Source: Spirochaetia bacterium (GTDB lineage Bacteria > Patescibacteriota > Minisyncoccia > UBA6257 > UBA9933). From it: a stretch of DNA of 9,582 nt. Below are positions 1 through 6,289 of the stretch, piece by piece. Made by a program: the position numbers and the translations under genes. Positions within the stretch are counted from its first letter, which is position 1, and each line of letters starts with the position of its first letter. The notes under the pieces were generated by a model that was not told the DNA's origin, did not search any database, and worked only from the letters and a program-made list of their open reading frames with translations. The DNA is taken from contig QYPD01000037.1 in assembly GCA_007279775.1 (NCBI GenBank), positions 1 to 9,582 on the forward strand. Direction: 5' to 3'.

Positions 1-313
1 CTTCTTTATTCTTACTTATCCAAATCATATCTAAGGGGATAAGGGTGCTTTTCATCCAAAAAGCGTATTTGTCTTCGTTTGAAAAAACAAAAAACATGCC
101 GGCATCATCAGCTAAAAATTCCCTAAACATCAAGCCTTTTATTCGTGCGATAAAAGAAGAAGCGATATCAGCGTTAAAACAGCGGCCGCTAAAACAAATG
201 GAATTATATTGAACCCCATTTGATTCTTGTTTATTTTTTAAAAAAATGATTGCCGCCAAAACGACGGCTACAAACAAAAAAATTCCGATTATTAATTTTC
301 CAGAATTAAACAT
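1..313 (-). CDS. DUF192 family membrane-anchored protein, C-terminus cut by window edge
   Basis: The first 104 residues of a minus-strand gene start at the ATG at 313 and run off the window. Residues about 6-25 are a hydrophobic segment (signal or membrane anchor), so the rest should lie outside the cytoplasm. The body carries the DUF192 (COG1430) signature: GLMFRE at residues 60-65, then DDAGMFFVF, then FWMKSTLIPLDMIW at 85-98. Two cysteines (40 and 45) lie just after the anchor. DUF192 proteins are small, secreted or anchored, and have no settled function. The gene diverges from the P-type ATPase with only 43 bp between the starts. There is no Shine-Dalgarno site, and a TATTAT box lies 5 nt before the ATG. 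Family assignment is firm from the motifs; function is unknown. Confidence 0.85.
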   Translation of the reverse strand, partial: MFNSGKLIIGIFLFVAVVLAAIIFLKNKQESNGVQYNSICFSGRCFNADIASSFIARIKGLMFREFLADDAGMFFVFSNEDKYAFWMKSTLIPLDMIWISKNKE

Positions 314-356
314 ATTTTATAATATTAAATGTTTTATGCTATTATTATAGCAAATA
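314..356. promoter_or_regulatory. Divergent promoter region with very short leaders
   Basis: This 43-bp spacer separates the DUF192 and ATPase starts. On the plus strand an extended -10 element, TGCTATTAT, spans 337-345 and ends 11 nt before the ATG at 357. On the minus strand TATTAT (319-324) ends 5 nt before the ATG at 313. No convincing -35 boxes or Shine-Dalgarno sites are visible. If these are the real -10 boxes, both mRNAs would be leaderless or nearly so. The region is very AT-rich, so chance matches are possible. Confidence 0.45.
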
Positions 357-2204
357 ATGTCTAAAGAAAAAATAAAAATATTTTTAAGCTACGATGTCGG
401 ACTGGAAATAATTTTATTAACCGCCCTTGCTTCTTTTTATTTTAACCTGTTGCCTGAAAAAGCAAATGAAATAATGGCGGCGACGGTGGGAGCCATTGCT
501 ACATTGCCCGTTATTATAAGTGCCATAAAATCCATCGTCAAAAGAAAAATAAACATAGACCTTTTGGCCAGCGTAGCTCTTGCCGCTTCAATTATCCAAA
601 GAGAGTGGGTTTCCGTTCTTTTTATCAATTTGATGATAACCTCGGCGCGTATTTTTTCCGATTACACCGAATCGCGCTCACGCCGCGCCATTGAACACTT
701 AATGAAGCTAAAACCTCAAAAGGCGCGAGTTAAAAGAGACGAAGAAATCATTGAACTGCCTATTGAAAAATTAGTCAAAGGGGATATTGTGCTCGCCGAA
801 CTTGGAGAAAAAATTCCTGTTGACGGAACAATAGAAAAAGGCGAGGCGGAAATAGACCAATCGTCATTAACCGGCGAATCATTGCCCGTTTCCAAAAAAG
901 CCGGAGAAAAAGTTTTAAGCTCGACCATTGTAGTTTCCGGAAGTCTGGAAATTCGGGCGGAAAAAATCGGGGAAGAAACCGCTTTTGAAAAAGTCATTGA
1001 ACTTGTTGAATCATCGCAAGAGAACAAAGCGCCGATAACCACATTGGGAGAAAAATTTTCCCGATGGTACATTTTTATCACCCTTGCCGGCGCAACTTTG
1101 ATTTTTGTTTTTACAAAAGACGCGTCTTTGGTTTTGGCGGCTTTGCTTGTCGCTTGCGCCGACGACGTGGCCGTAGCCGTACCTTTGGCCTTTTTAACCT
1201 CTATCGCCCACAGCGCCAAGCATGGCGTCATTGTTAAGGGCGGAAATTTTATTGAAGCATTGGCGCAAATAAAAGTTATTATTACTGATAAAACAGGCAC
1301 TCTGACCCGCGGGAAACTTAAGGTTAAAAAAATCTTTGCTTTCAACGGCAAAACAGAAGAAGAAACTATAAGAGCGGCCGGCGCCGTTGGCCTGCTTTCG
1401 GACCATCCGACCGCCCAAGCGGTTGAACACTACCTTAAAGAAAATAATATTGCCGTCCCAGAACCAAACAATATAAAAGAATACAGCGGAAAAGGAGCAA
1501 CTGCCGAGTTTCAAAATAAAAAGGTTGCCACGGGCAAAATGAATTTTTTTACGGAGCTTGGAGTAAAAATTCCCGAAGAAGCGAAAAAGGCCGCCGAAAT
1601 TGAAAATGGAAAAGGCTTTATTGTTATGTTTGTTGCCGAAGAAAATGAATTTTGCGGGTTCATCACCTTGTCCGACGAAGTGCGAACGGGAGCCAAAGAA
1701 GCCCTAAACGAACTTAAAAAGTTAGGCGTTGAAAAAATTATAATGCTCACCGGCGACAACAAAAAAATTGCCGAAAGAGTGGCGAAAGAAGTCGGCATTG
1801 AAGAATATCATGCCGACCTTTTGCCCGAAGAGAAAATAAATTATTTGAAACAAATTTTGAGTAAAAAATACAAAACCGCGATGCTCGGCGACGGAGTTAA
1901 TGATGCGGCAACCTTAAGTTTGGCCGACATCGGAATCGCCATGGGCGCCATCGGCTCGGACGCGGCGATTGAAGCGGCGGACATCGCCTTAATGCGCGAT
2001 GATATAAAACAAGTGCCGGAGCTCGTAAAAATAGGCAAAACAACGATGCGCATTGTAAAACAAGACTTGCTGATCTGGGGCGTCGTCAACGTTATCGGCC
2101 TAATTTTGGTCTTTGGAAGAGTAATCGGTCCTGAAGGCGCGGCCGCTTACAATTTTTTAACCGACTTTCTTCCTCTTTTTAATTCTCTTAGACTTTTCAG
2201 ATAA
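357..2204 (+). CDS. Heavy-metal-type (P1B-like) P-type ATPase without HMA domain, CPC replaced by CADD
   Basis: A 615-residue cation-pumping ATPase of the inner membrane. Visible landmarks are four N-terminal membrane segments (about 15-100), the actuator motif TGES (172-175), two segments (about 237-253 and 257-283), the phosphorylation motif DKTGTLT with D311, the HP motif typical of P1B pumps (H350-P351), TGDN (465-468), GDGVND (511-516), and two C-terminal segments ending in FNSLRL. Length fits P1B ATPases that lack an N-terminal metal-binding domain; no CxxC module is present. The oddity is in segment 6. The usual CPC(A)...P reads CADD (267-270) followed by P276, so the first Cys is kept but Pro becomes Ala and the second Cys becomes Asp. 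Another acidic residue, D603, lies in the last segment. The transported ion therefore cannot be named. The gene has no clear Shine-Dalgarno site. Its stop lies 1 bp from the convergent DUF167 gene. Confidence 0.9.
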   Translation: MSKEKIKIFLSYDVGLEIILLTALASFYFNLLPEKANEIMAATVGAIATLPVIISAIKSIVKRKINIDLLASVALAASIIQREWVSVLFINLMITSARIFSDYTESRSRRAIEHLMKLKPQKARVKRDEEIIELPIEKLVKGDIVLAELGEKIPVDGTIEKGEAEIDQSSLTGESLPVSKKAGEKVLSSTIVVSGSLEIRAEKIGEETAFEKVIELVESSQENKAPITTLGEKFSRWYIFITLAGATLIFVFTKDASLVLAALLVACADDVAVAVPLAFLTSIAHSAKHGVIVKGGNFIEALAQIKVIITDKTGTLTRGKLKVKKIFAFNGKTEEETIRAAGAVGLLSDHPTAQAVEHYLKENNIAVPEPNNIKEYSGKGATAEFQNKKVATGKMNFFTELGVKIPEEAKKAAEIENGKGFIVMFVAEENEFCGFITLSDEVRTGAKEALNELKKLGVEKIIMLTGDNKKIAERVAKEVGIEEYHADLLPEEKINYLKQILSKKYKTAMLGDGVNDAATLSLADIGIAMGAIGSDAAIEAADIALMRDDIKQVPELVKIGKTTMRIVKQDLLIWGVVNVIGLILVFGRVIGPEGAAAYNFLTDFLPLFNSLRLFR

Positions 2205-2205
2205 A

Positions 2206-2424
2206 TTATAAAATTTCAACAATTTTTTGTTTTGAAGTCTGACCTGATAAAATATTTATACGCGAAGGGCTTATATTAAAATACTTCGCCAAAGCTTTAA
2301 TTATAGCGGCGTTCGCCTTGCCGTTTACAGGCGGTTCTTTAACGGAAACAGCGTAATGCGTTTCGTCTATTTTTTGGATTTTTTCTTCTTTAGCCGTCGG
2401 TTTGGCTTTCACGAAAATTTTCAT
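2206..2424 (-). CDS. DUF167 family protein (YggU-like)
   Basis: A complete 72-residue protein. The order KIFVKAKPTAKEEKI, then YAVSVKEPPVNGKANAAIIKALAKYF, then INILSGQTSKQKIVEI is the DUF167 (COG1872, YggU) pattern. The core is VxVKxPPVxGKANxAI and the end is (L/I)xSGxxSxxKxVxI. These are small soluble alpha/beta proteins of unknown role. The start lies 2 nt after the stop of the upstream membrane-protein gene, so the two are probably co-transcribed. No strong Shine-Dalgarno sits at the right distance. The nearest purine run, AAAGG, is about 14 nt upstream, which suggests translational coupling. It converges on the ATPase gene with a 1-bp gap and no visible terminator between them. Confidence 0.88.
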   Translation of the reverse strand: MKIFVKAKPTAKEEKIQKIDETHYAVSVKEPPVNGKANAAIIKALAKYFNISPSRINILSGQTSKQKIVEIL

Positions 2425-2426
2425 AA

Positions 2427-2928
2427 TTAATGGATTACCTTTGAGATTATAACTGCCGCAATGATTATAATAATTTGAGATGGCATTCCGTAAGGTAACG
2501 CCGGAATATCTCCCGCTTGATGAACATAAATATGTAGTTTCTGGAGAGAAATAAATGGTTCACGCCTGATTTTAAAATAAAGAAATTGCAAAAAGTCAGG
2601 CAATAATCCGCCGGCCATGCCCGCCAATAAACTTGCCGACGCGCCGGCAAATTCGTTTCCGCCCTGAAAAATAAAAATGGCAGCGAAAATGCCAAAAAGG
2701 AAATCAAGTACGATGCGCGTCAAATCGCCTATAAATTCCCGATTCAACACTATGTCTTCTTTCAAGGGCTCTTTTTCATTTTTCAACCGGGATTTTAAGC
2801 CATATCCCCAATGCGGAATCGCGTCTGTTATAAAATGGCTCGCGAAACCGGCGGCGAAAGCCACGTAAGGATTCAAAAAAAATTCTGCCGGCCGCCGCTC
2901 CGACAATCGCGTGAGTTGTTAATATCAT
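2427..2928 (-). CDS. Polytopic membrane protein with conserved His/Asp motifs, frameshifted at an 8-base homopolymer
   Basis: The uninterrupted frame covers 2427-2906, from a TTG, and its beginning (MSERRPAEFF) looks unnatural. An ATG at 2928 opens a different frame giving MILTTHAIVGAAAGRI. Removing one T from the eight-T run (plus strand A, 2875-2882) fuses it smoothly to FLNPYVAFAAGFASHF. The repaired protein is about 166 residues with roughly four membrane segments. It has H6 in the TTH start, then SHFITDAIPHW (H31, D35, H39), a GLLPD motif and a late LHIYVH pair. This layout recalls small predicted metal-dependent membrane hydrolases (YdjM-like, PF04307), but that is only a resemblance. 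It heads an operon with the DUF167 gene. The shift may be an assembly error, a real mutation or slippage. If unrepaired, the protein loses its conserved first 16 residues. Confidence 0.72.
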
Positions 2929-2943
2929 AAAAATGTGTCTGTA

Positions 2944-2949
2944 ATTATA
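2944..2949 (-). promoter_or_regulatory. Perfect -10 box for the membrane-protein/DUF167 operon
   Basis: The minus strand reads TATAAT here, ending 15 nt before the ATG at 2928. This predicts a leader of roughly 9 nt. The -35 region is poor (TTTATC at 17-nt spacing). No Shine-Dalgarno lies between it and the ATG. Its position supports 2928, rather than the TTG at 2906, as the true start of the gene. Confidence 0.5.
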
Positions 2950-3022
2950 CAACAGTACCCGCTATTGATAAAAGGCCATTGCATCAAATCGCGAAAGAGT
3001 TAAAATTAAAGTAAGAGGAAAA

Positions 3023-3310
3023 CCAGGCAGTAGAAACTCGATTACACGATTATGTTCCATTATGTTTATTTATTGGAGAGCATAAAACACGATAATTTGT
3101 ATATAGGCTATACCTCAGATTTAAAAAGGCGTTTGGTGGAATATAATCGTGGATTAAATTTTTCAACAAAATCCTATAAGCCTTGGCGATTGATTCATTA
3201 TGAGGCATATAGAAATGAAGATGATGCGAAAAGGAGAGAAGGATATTTAAAAACTAGCCAGGGAAGCCGCTTATTGAAAAGAATGCTTAAATCAAGTTTT
3301 CACTGCCTGG
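3023..3310. repeat. 21-bp imperfect inverted repeat enclosing the GIY-YIG gene
   Basis: The left arm at 3023-3043 begins CCAGGCAGT. The right arm at 3290-3310 ends ACTGCCTGG. Aligned as inverted repeats they match at 18 of 21 positions, and all three differences are transitions. The left arm lies just before the nuclease ATG. The right arm lies inside the coding end, so it encodes part of the unusual C-terminal tail. The flanks (AAAA before, AAA after) could be a short target duplication but are low-complexity. The unit could be a small mobile element, or the arms could pair in the mRNA. Confidence 0.6.
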
Positions 3311-3333
3311 AAAGGTCGAGTTATTTAAAATAA
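3052..3333 (+). CDS. Small GIY-YIG endonuclease family protein
   Basis: A 93-residue protein consisting of one GIY-YIG nuclease domain. The first strand YVYLLES stands for the GIY element. LYIGYTSDLKRRL holds the YIG motif and the conserved Arg. The metal-binding Glu is in RREGYLKT, followed by the usual basic SRLLKRMLK helix. This is the UPF0213/YhbQ-like class, common in small bacterial genomes and of uncertain role. Members cut DNA in a metal-dependent way and some belong to mobile elements. The C-terminal tail after residue 80 (SSFHCLERSSYLK) departs from the family and is partly encoded by the right arm of the inverted repeat. A purine-rich stretch at 3011-3022 is too far from the start to be an ordinary Shine-Dalgarno. 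The next gene starts 4 nt after the stop. Confidence 0.88.
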   Translation: MFHYVYLLESIKHDNLYIGYTSDLKRRLVEYNRGLNFSTKSYKPWRLIHYEAYRNEDDAKRREGYLKTSQGSRLLKRMLKSSFHCLERSSYLK

Positions 3334-3337
3334 AGAT

Positions 3338-3583
3338 ATGAACTCAAAAAAGATAATTATTGGCGTTGTCATTGTCGCGCTTTTAGCCGTGGCAGGTTAT
3401 TTTGTTTGGAAAAGCTATTTTCCCAAGCCTGCTGCCCCAACGCAAGAGGCCCCGCAAAGTCTGGGCGCGCAAATTTATGAAAATATCCAAAATCCTATTG
3501 AAAACAAAGTACCGGAAACTAATCCTTTCAAAGCCGAAACAAATCCTTTTACAAACGCCTATAAAAATCCTTTCGGACAATAA
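3338..3583 (+). CDS. Single-pass membrane protein with TNPF repeats
   Basis: An 81-residue protein with a short basic N-terminus (MNSKK), one hydrophobic segment (residues about 6-24) and a Pro/Gln/Ala-rich linker. The tail, predicted outside the membrane, repeats NPF: ETNPF, ETNPF, KNPF, after NPIENKVP. I recall similar TNPF-tailed short proteins in Parcubacteria-type genomes, but know of no function. The anchor plus a disordered repeat tail suggests a surface or assembly accessory; that is inference. The start is 4 nt after the GIY-YIG stop, and a TAAAAT box ends 6 nt before the ATG, so it may have its own leaderless transcript. The Cys-repeat secreted protein gene follows 20 bp later on the same strand, and the two probably form a pair. 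Confidence 0.8.
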   Translation: MNSKKIIIGVVIVALLAVAGYFVWKSYFPKPAAPTQEAPQSLGAQIYENIQNPIENKVPETNPFKAETNPFTNAYKNPFGQ

Positions 3584-3603
3584 TATAGAACGTTAAATTT
3601 ACA

Positions 3604-5049
3604 ATGACAAAAACATTAAACTTAAATACGCATGCGGCGCTTTCAATAGCCGTATTGGCAATCGGAATTTTCGCGAGTTATTTGATAATCGCAAACGCCC
3701 AAACCCAGAATGTTTCCGTTCCGGCAAGTATAACTTATCCCATTGCCGAACTTAGTAATTGTAAAGACCAAAGCGACTGCAAATCTTATTGCGATAAAAT
3801 AGAAAATATAGATACCTGCGTCAGCTTCGCGGAAAAAAATAATATGATGTCCGCTGAAGACGCAACCCAGGCGAAAAAATTCGCTAAAATCGGTAAAGGG
3901 CCCAACGGCTGCGCCACCAAAGAAGAGTGCGAAAACTATTGCGAAGATACTTCGCGGATAAATGAATGTCTGGCGTTCGCCGAGAAAAATGATATTTTGC
4001 CCGCCGAACAATTAGCCGAAGCGAAAAAAGTCGCCAAAATCCTTAACGAAGGAGGTAGTTTGCCCGGTGAATGCAAAAATAAAAAAGATTGTGACAATTA
4101 CTGTTCGGAAACTTCGCATATGGAAGAATGCTTCAACTTTGCCGAAAAAAACGGCATGATTCCGGCCGACGAACTTGAAAGCGCCAAAAAAGTTATGCCC
4201 TTAATGCTTAAAGGCGAATCTCCGGGCGGATGCACGAATAAAAAAGATTGCGAAAGCTATTGCTCCGACAATTCACACTTCGAGGAATGTATTAATTTTT
4301 CCGAAAAAGCCGGACTGATGAATAAAGAAGAGCTTGATATGGCGAGGAAAACCGGAGGCAAAGGACCGGGCGACTGCAAATCAAAAGAAGAATGTGAAAA
4401 TTATTGCAATATTCCTGAAAACCAAGAAGCCTGTATGGCGTTTGCCACAGACAAAGGTCTTATTCCGCCCGAGCAACTCCAAGAGATGAAAGATGGAATG
4501 GAAAAAATGAAAACGTCTTTGTCTCAGGCGCCGGCTGAAGTGACTGATTGTCTTAAACAAAATTTCGGAGAAGACGCCATAACTAAAATGCAAAACGGCG
4601 AATTCACGCCCGGCGCCAAAAGCGGAGAAATCATAAAAACCTGCTTTATGAAAATGGGCGAGATAATGCGCCAACGCGGAGAAAAAGAAGGCTTTGGCGC
4701 TTCCGATTTGCCCCCCGGAATTCAGCAAAACATTCAAGAACAAATCCAACAAAAATTCGGCAATTCAAAAGAACCGCCCACCCAGGAGCAAATAAACCAA
4801 TTCAAAGAACAAATTCAAGAACAGACTAAAAATCAAATGCAGGGAGAAATAAAAGGGCAAATACCCGCCGGCACGCAAGGAATTCAAAATGAGGTTCCCG
4901 AACAATTCAAAAATATGCAAGGGCCTCCTTCGCAAAGCCAGATAGACGCGATTAAAAAACAGATGGAAGAGCAATACAGAAGCCAGATGCCATCGGGAAA
5001 CACGGGCGGTCCGGTGCCCGCGCCAACGCAAATACCACCTACCCAATAA
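3604..5049 (+). CDS. Secreted protein with five four-cysteine repeats and a Gln-rich tail
   Basis: A 481-residue protein not matched to a family I can name. Residues about 10-30 are a signal or anchor ending near ANA-Q (cleavage plausible after residue 32). Five tandem modules follow, each with cysteines spaced exactly C-x5-C-x3-C-x8-C: 53/59/63/72, 103/109/113/122, 157/163/167/176, 210/216/220/229 and 258/264/268/277. Each module has a YC pair, then a (F/S)AEK-like helix and an Ala/Lys/Glu-rich helix. A sixth region has C316 and C347. From about 370 on the protein is Gln/Pro-rich and looks like a disordered or coiled stalk. The even number of cysteines and export signal suggest two disulfides per module; metal binding is an alternative. 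It follows the TNPF protein gene by 20 bp and ends at a strong terminator. Function is unknown; cell-surface binding or structure is a guess. Confidence 0.88.
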   Translation: MTKTLNLNTHAALSIAVLAIGIFASYLIIANAQTQNVSVPASITYPIAELSNCKDQSDCKSYCDKIENIDTCVSFAEKNNMMSAEDATQAKKFAKIGKGPNGCATKEECENYCEDTSRINECLAFAEKNDILPAEQLAEAKKVAKILNEGGSLPGECKNKKDCDNYCSETSHMEECFNFAEKNGMIPADELESAKKVMPLMLKGESPGGCTNKKDCESYCSDNSHFEECINFSEKAGLMNKEELDMARKTGGKGPGDCKSKEECENYCNIPENQEACMAFATDKGLIPPEQLQEMKDGMEKMKTSLSQAPAEVTDCLKQNFGEDAITKMQNGEFTPGAKSGEIIKTCFMKMGEIMRQRGEKEGFGASDLPPGIQQNIQEQIQQKFGNSKEPPTQEQINQFKEQIQEQTKNQMQGEIKGQIPAGTQGIQNEVPEQFKNMQGPPSQSQIDAIKKQMEEQYRSQMPSGNTGGPVPAPTQIPPTQ

Positions 5050-5062
5050 ATTTGCCTAATAC

Positions 5063-5098
5063 AAAAAAGACCTCGCAATAACAGCGAAGTCTTTTTTT
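5063..5098. terminator. Bidirectional intrinsic terminator
   Basis: The stem AGACCTCGC (5068-5076) pairs with GCGAAGTCT (5084-5092) with one mismatch and a 7-nt loop. A run of A precedes it and a run of T follows. It ends the plus-strand Cys-repeat gene. Because of the upstream A run it can also serve the convergent minus-strand nuclease gene, whose stop codon (5097-5099) lies in the T run. Confidence 0.85.
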
Positions 5099-5858
5099 AT
5101 TTTATATTACCGGCTTTATTTATCTCTCTAATGTAATCGCAATAATCGCAATTTGGACCCGCTTCCGGAATTTTGTCTGCATTCAAACACTTATGTGCTT
5201 CCAGAATGATTTTTTCTATCCACGAGCCGTTGCCCGTGTAAGGAATCAGTGTTATATCAAATTCAAGCCTCGCGTCAAACGCTTGGCGGTCCGTTTTGCC
5301 ATTGCAATAAACAAAATATCCCGTATTGGAAACTTTATAGCCGTTTTTCCGCAAAAGCCATTGATATATTTCCATCTGTCTTTTGTATCCATCTTGCCAT
5401 TCCTTATTGAGCTCAATAATTTTTTCGTCTTTTGAAGTGGCTTTATAATCGACGACAATATATTCTCCTTTAGAATTTTGCCAAAGGTCGTCTATGGCGC
5501 CATGAATCAAAAAGTTTGTCGGCTCGTGCAGATATTGGATGCCGGTAAAATTATGCCGCCATTTCTCCAAATCTTCGTGCGGAACCGGCCGGGCATCCAC
5601 GCCGTATTTTTCAATCAATGGATGCTTTGTGCCATTGGCTCGATGTATATCAAATTCAAGTTTTAAAAGTCTGTCAACCGCCGAATTTAAAGAAAATGGG
5701 AACCCCGGCGGACGGCCGACTCCAAGCCGGCGATCAAAATAAAAACACCTCGGGCATTCAAAAAACAAATCTATTTTTGAACGCGAAAGTTTAAACGGCT
5801 CTTGAGAGCCAGGCTTGTAAAGATTATTAGTACGCTTAGAGTTGTAGTATTGGCTCAT
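5097..5858 (-). CDS. PD-(D/E)XK nuclease, Cas4/RecB-like, with four-cysteine (Fe-S type) pattern
   Basis: A 253-residue protein. A LSRSKIDLFFECPRC start is typical of the Cas4/AddB/PDDEXK_1 group. The catalytic core is visible: GAIDDLW (D123/D124), then the strand EYIVVDYKATS with D137 and K139, and the QMEIYQWLL motif with Q161 and Y165. Cysteines C35 and C38 near the N-terminus and C237 and C240 near the C-terminus form two CxxC pairs. Known Fe-S nucleases usually have one Cys far upstream and three near the C-terminus, so this 2+2 layout differs and could hold a cluster or zinc. Such proteins cut or resect single-stranded ends. No cas genes, repeats or helicase lie nearby, so this is a standalone nuclease. 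The ATG at 5858 has no clear Shine-Dalgarno. A large palindrome sits 27 bp upstream. The gene ends in a shared terminator. Confidence 0.85.
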   Translation of the reverse strand: MSQYYNSKRTNNLYKPGSQEPFKLSRSKIDLFFECPRCFYFDRRLGVGRPPGFPFSLNSAVDRLLKLEFDIHRANGTKHPLIEKYGVDARPVPHEDLEKWRHNFTGIQYLHEPTNFLIHGAIDDLWQNSKGEYIVVDYKATSKDEKIIELNKEWQDGYKRQMEIYQWLLRKNGYKVSNTGYFVYCNGKTDRQAFDARLEFDITLIPYTGNGSWIEKIILEAHKCLNADKIPEAGPNCDYCDYIREINKAGNIK

Positions 5859-5884
5859 AATATAAACCTAAAAAGAATTACTTG

Positions 5885-5945
5885 CCCCGTAGCGAATTTC
5901 GGCTTAACTTGTTTAGCGAAGCCTGCCGAAATTCTGCTATCGGGG
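5885..5945. repeat. Large interrupted palindrome upstream of the nuclease gene
   Basis: The left arm 5885-5903 (CCCCGTAGCGAATTTCGGC) and right arm 5925-5945 are inverted copies apart from two single-base bulges, with a 21-nt loop. Inside, GGCTT (5901-5905) and AAGCC (5919-5923) can form a competing inner stem. No T run follows on either strand, so it is not a standard terminator. It may be a REP-like dispersed palindrome, or a structured 5' leader if transcription of the nuclease starts beyond it. Confidence 0.65.
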
Positions 5946-6105
5946 TAGTATTGCGACATAAGTGTTTAAATCCTACGCTTTATGCCGGAATAAATCAAAA
6001 AATTATAAAAATAAAAAATGCCTTATTAAAAGAAAAATGTTTATGAGCCAAAAAACAACTCCGCTCGCTGTTAAAAATAAAACCACTTTTGTTGGAATAT
6101 CCATA

Positions 6106-6248
6106 CCCAGTTAACACTACTTTGAAGCAATAACTCAATAAATGAGTTATTAGACAAAATGTGTTTAATAATCTTGTTAATTTTACCCAGTAAATTCTCT
6201 ATCTTGTTTTTTTACTAAAAACAAGATAATCAAAGTAGTGTTACTGGG
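6106..6248. mobile_element. MITE-like 143-bp element with terminal inverted repeats and CATA duplication
   Basis: The left end CCCAGTTAACACTACTTTGA (6106-6125) and the right end (6230-6248, ending GTTACTGGG) are inverted repeats identical except for one extra T. Both ends are directly flanked by CATA (6102-6105 and 6249-6252), which fits a 4-bp target-site duplication. Inside are two perfect hairpins: AATAACTCA/TGAGTTATT (6129-6150) and ATCTTGTTTTT/AAAAACAAGAT (6201-6227). A third copy of ACCCAGTAA lies at 6185-6193. There is no coding capacity, so it would need a transposase supplied elsewhere. The insertion lies just beyond the terminator of the neighbouring small gene. Confidence 0.72.
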
Positions 6249-6251
6249 CAT

Positions 6252-6289
6252 AAAAAAGACCGTTTGGATTTCTCCTATGGCTAACGGTC
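6252..6289 (-). terminator. Intrinsic terminator of the frameshifted small gene
   Basis: On the minus strand GACCGTT (6289-6283) pairs perfectly with AACGGTC (6264-6258) around an 18-nt loop, followed by six T. It lies 28 bp after the stop of the frameshifted gene and directly before the CATA duplication of the MITE-like element. Confidence 0.75.

Noticed and set aside
716..1351. Long minus-strand open frame inside the ATPase gene
   Set aside because: It lies opposite a gene with every expected motif, has a low-complexity Ser/Thr/Lys composition and no start signals; it is a shadow of codon bias.
2931..3012. Plus-strand fragment ending RPLHQIAKELKLK before a TAA
   Set aside because: It reads like the end of an HTH-type protein, but only about 27 codons are open, there is no start, and it overlaps the opposite promoter. 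Too short to claim as a gene remnant.
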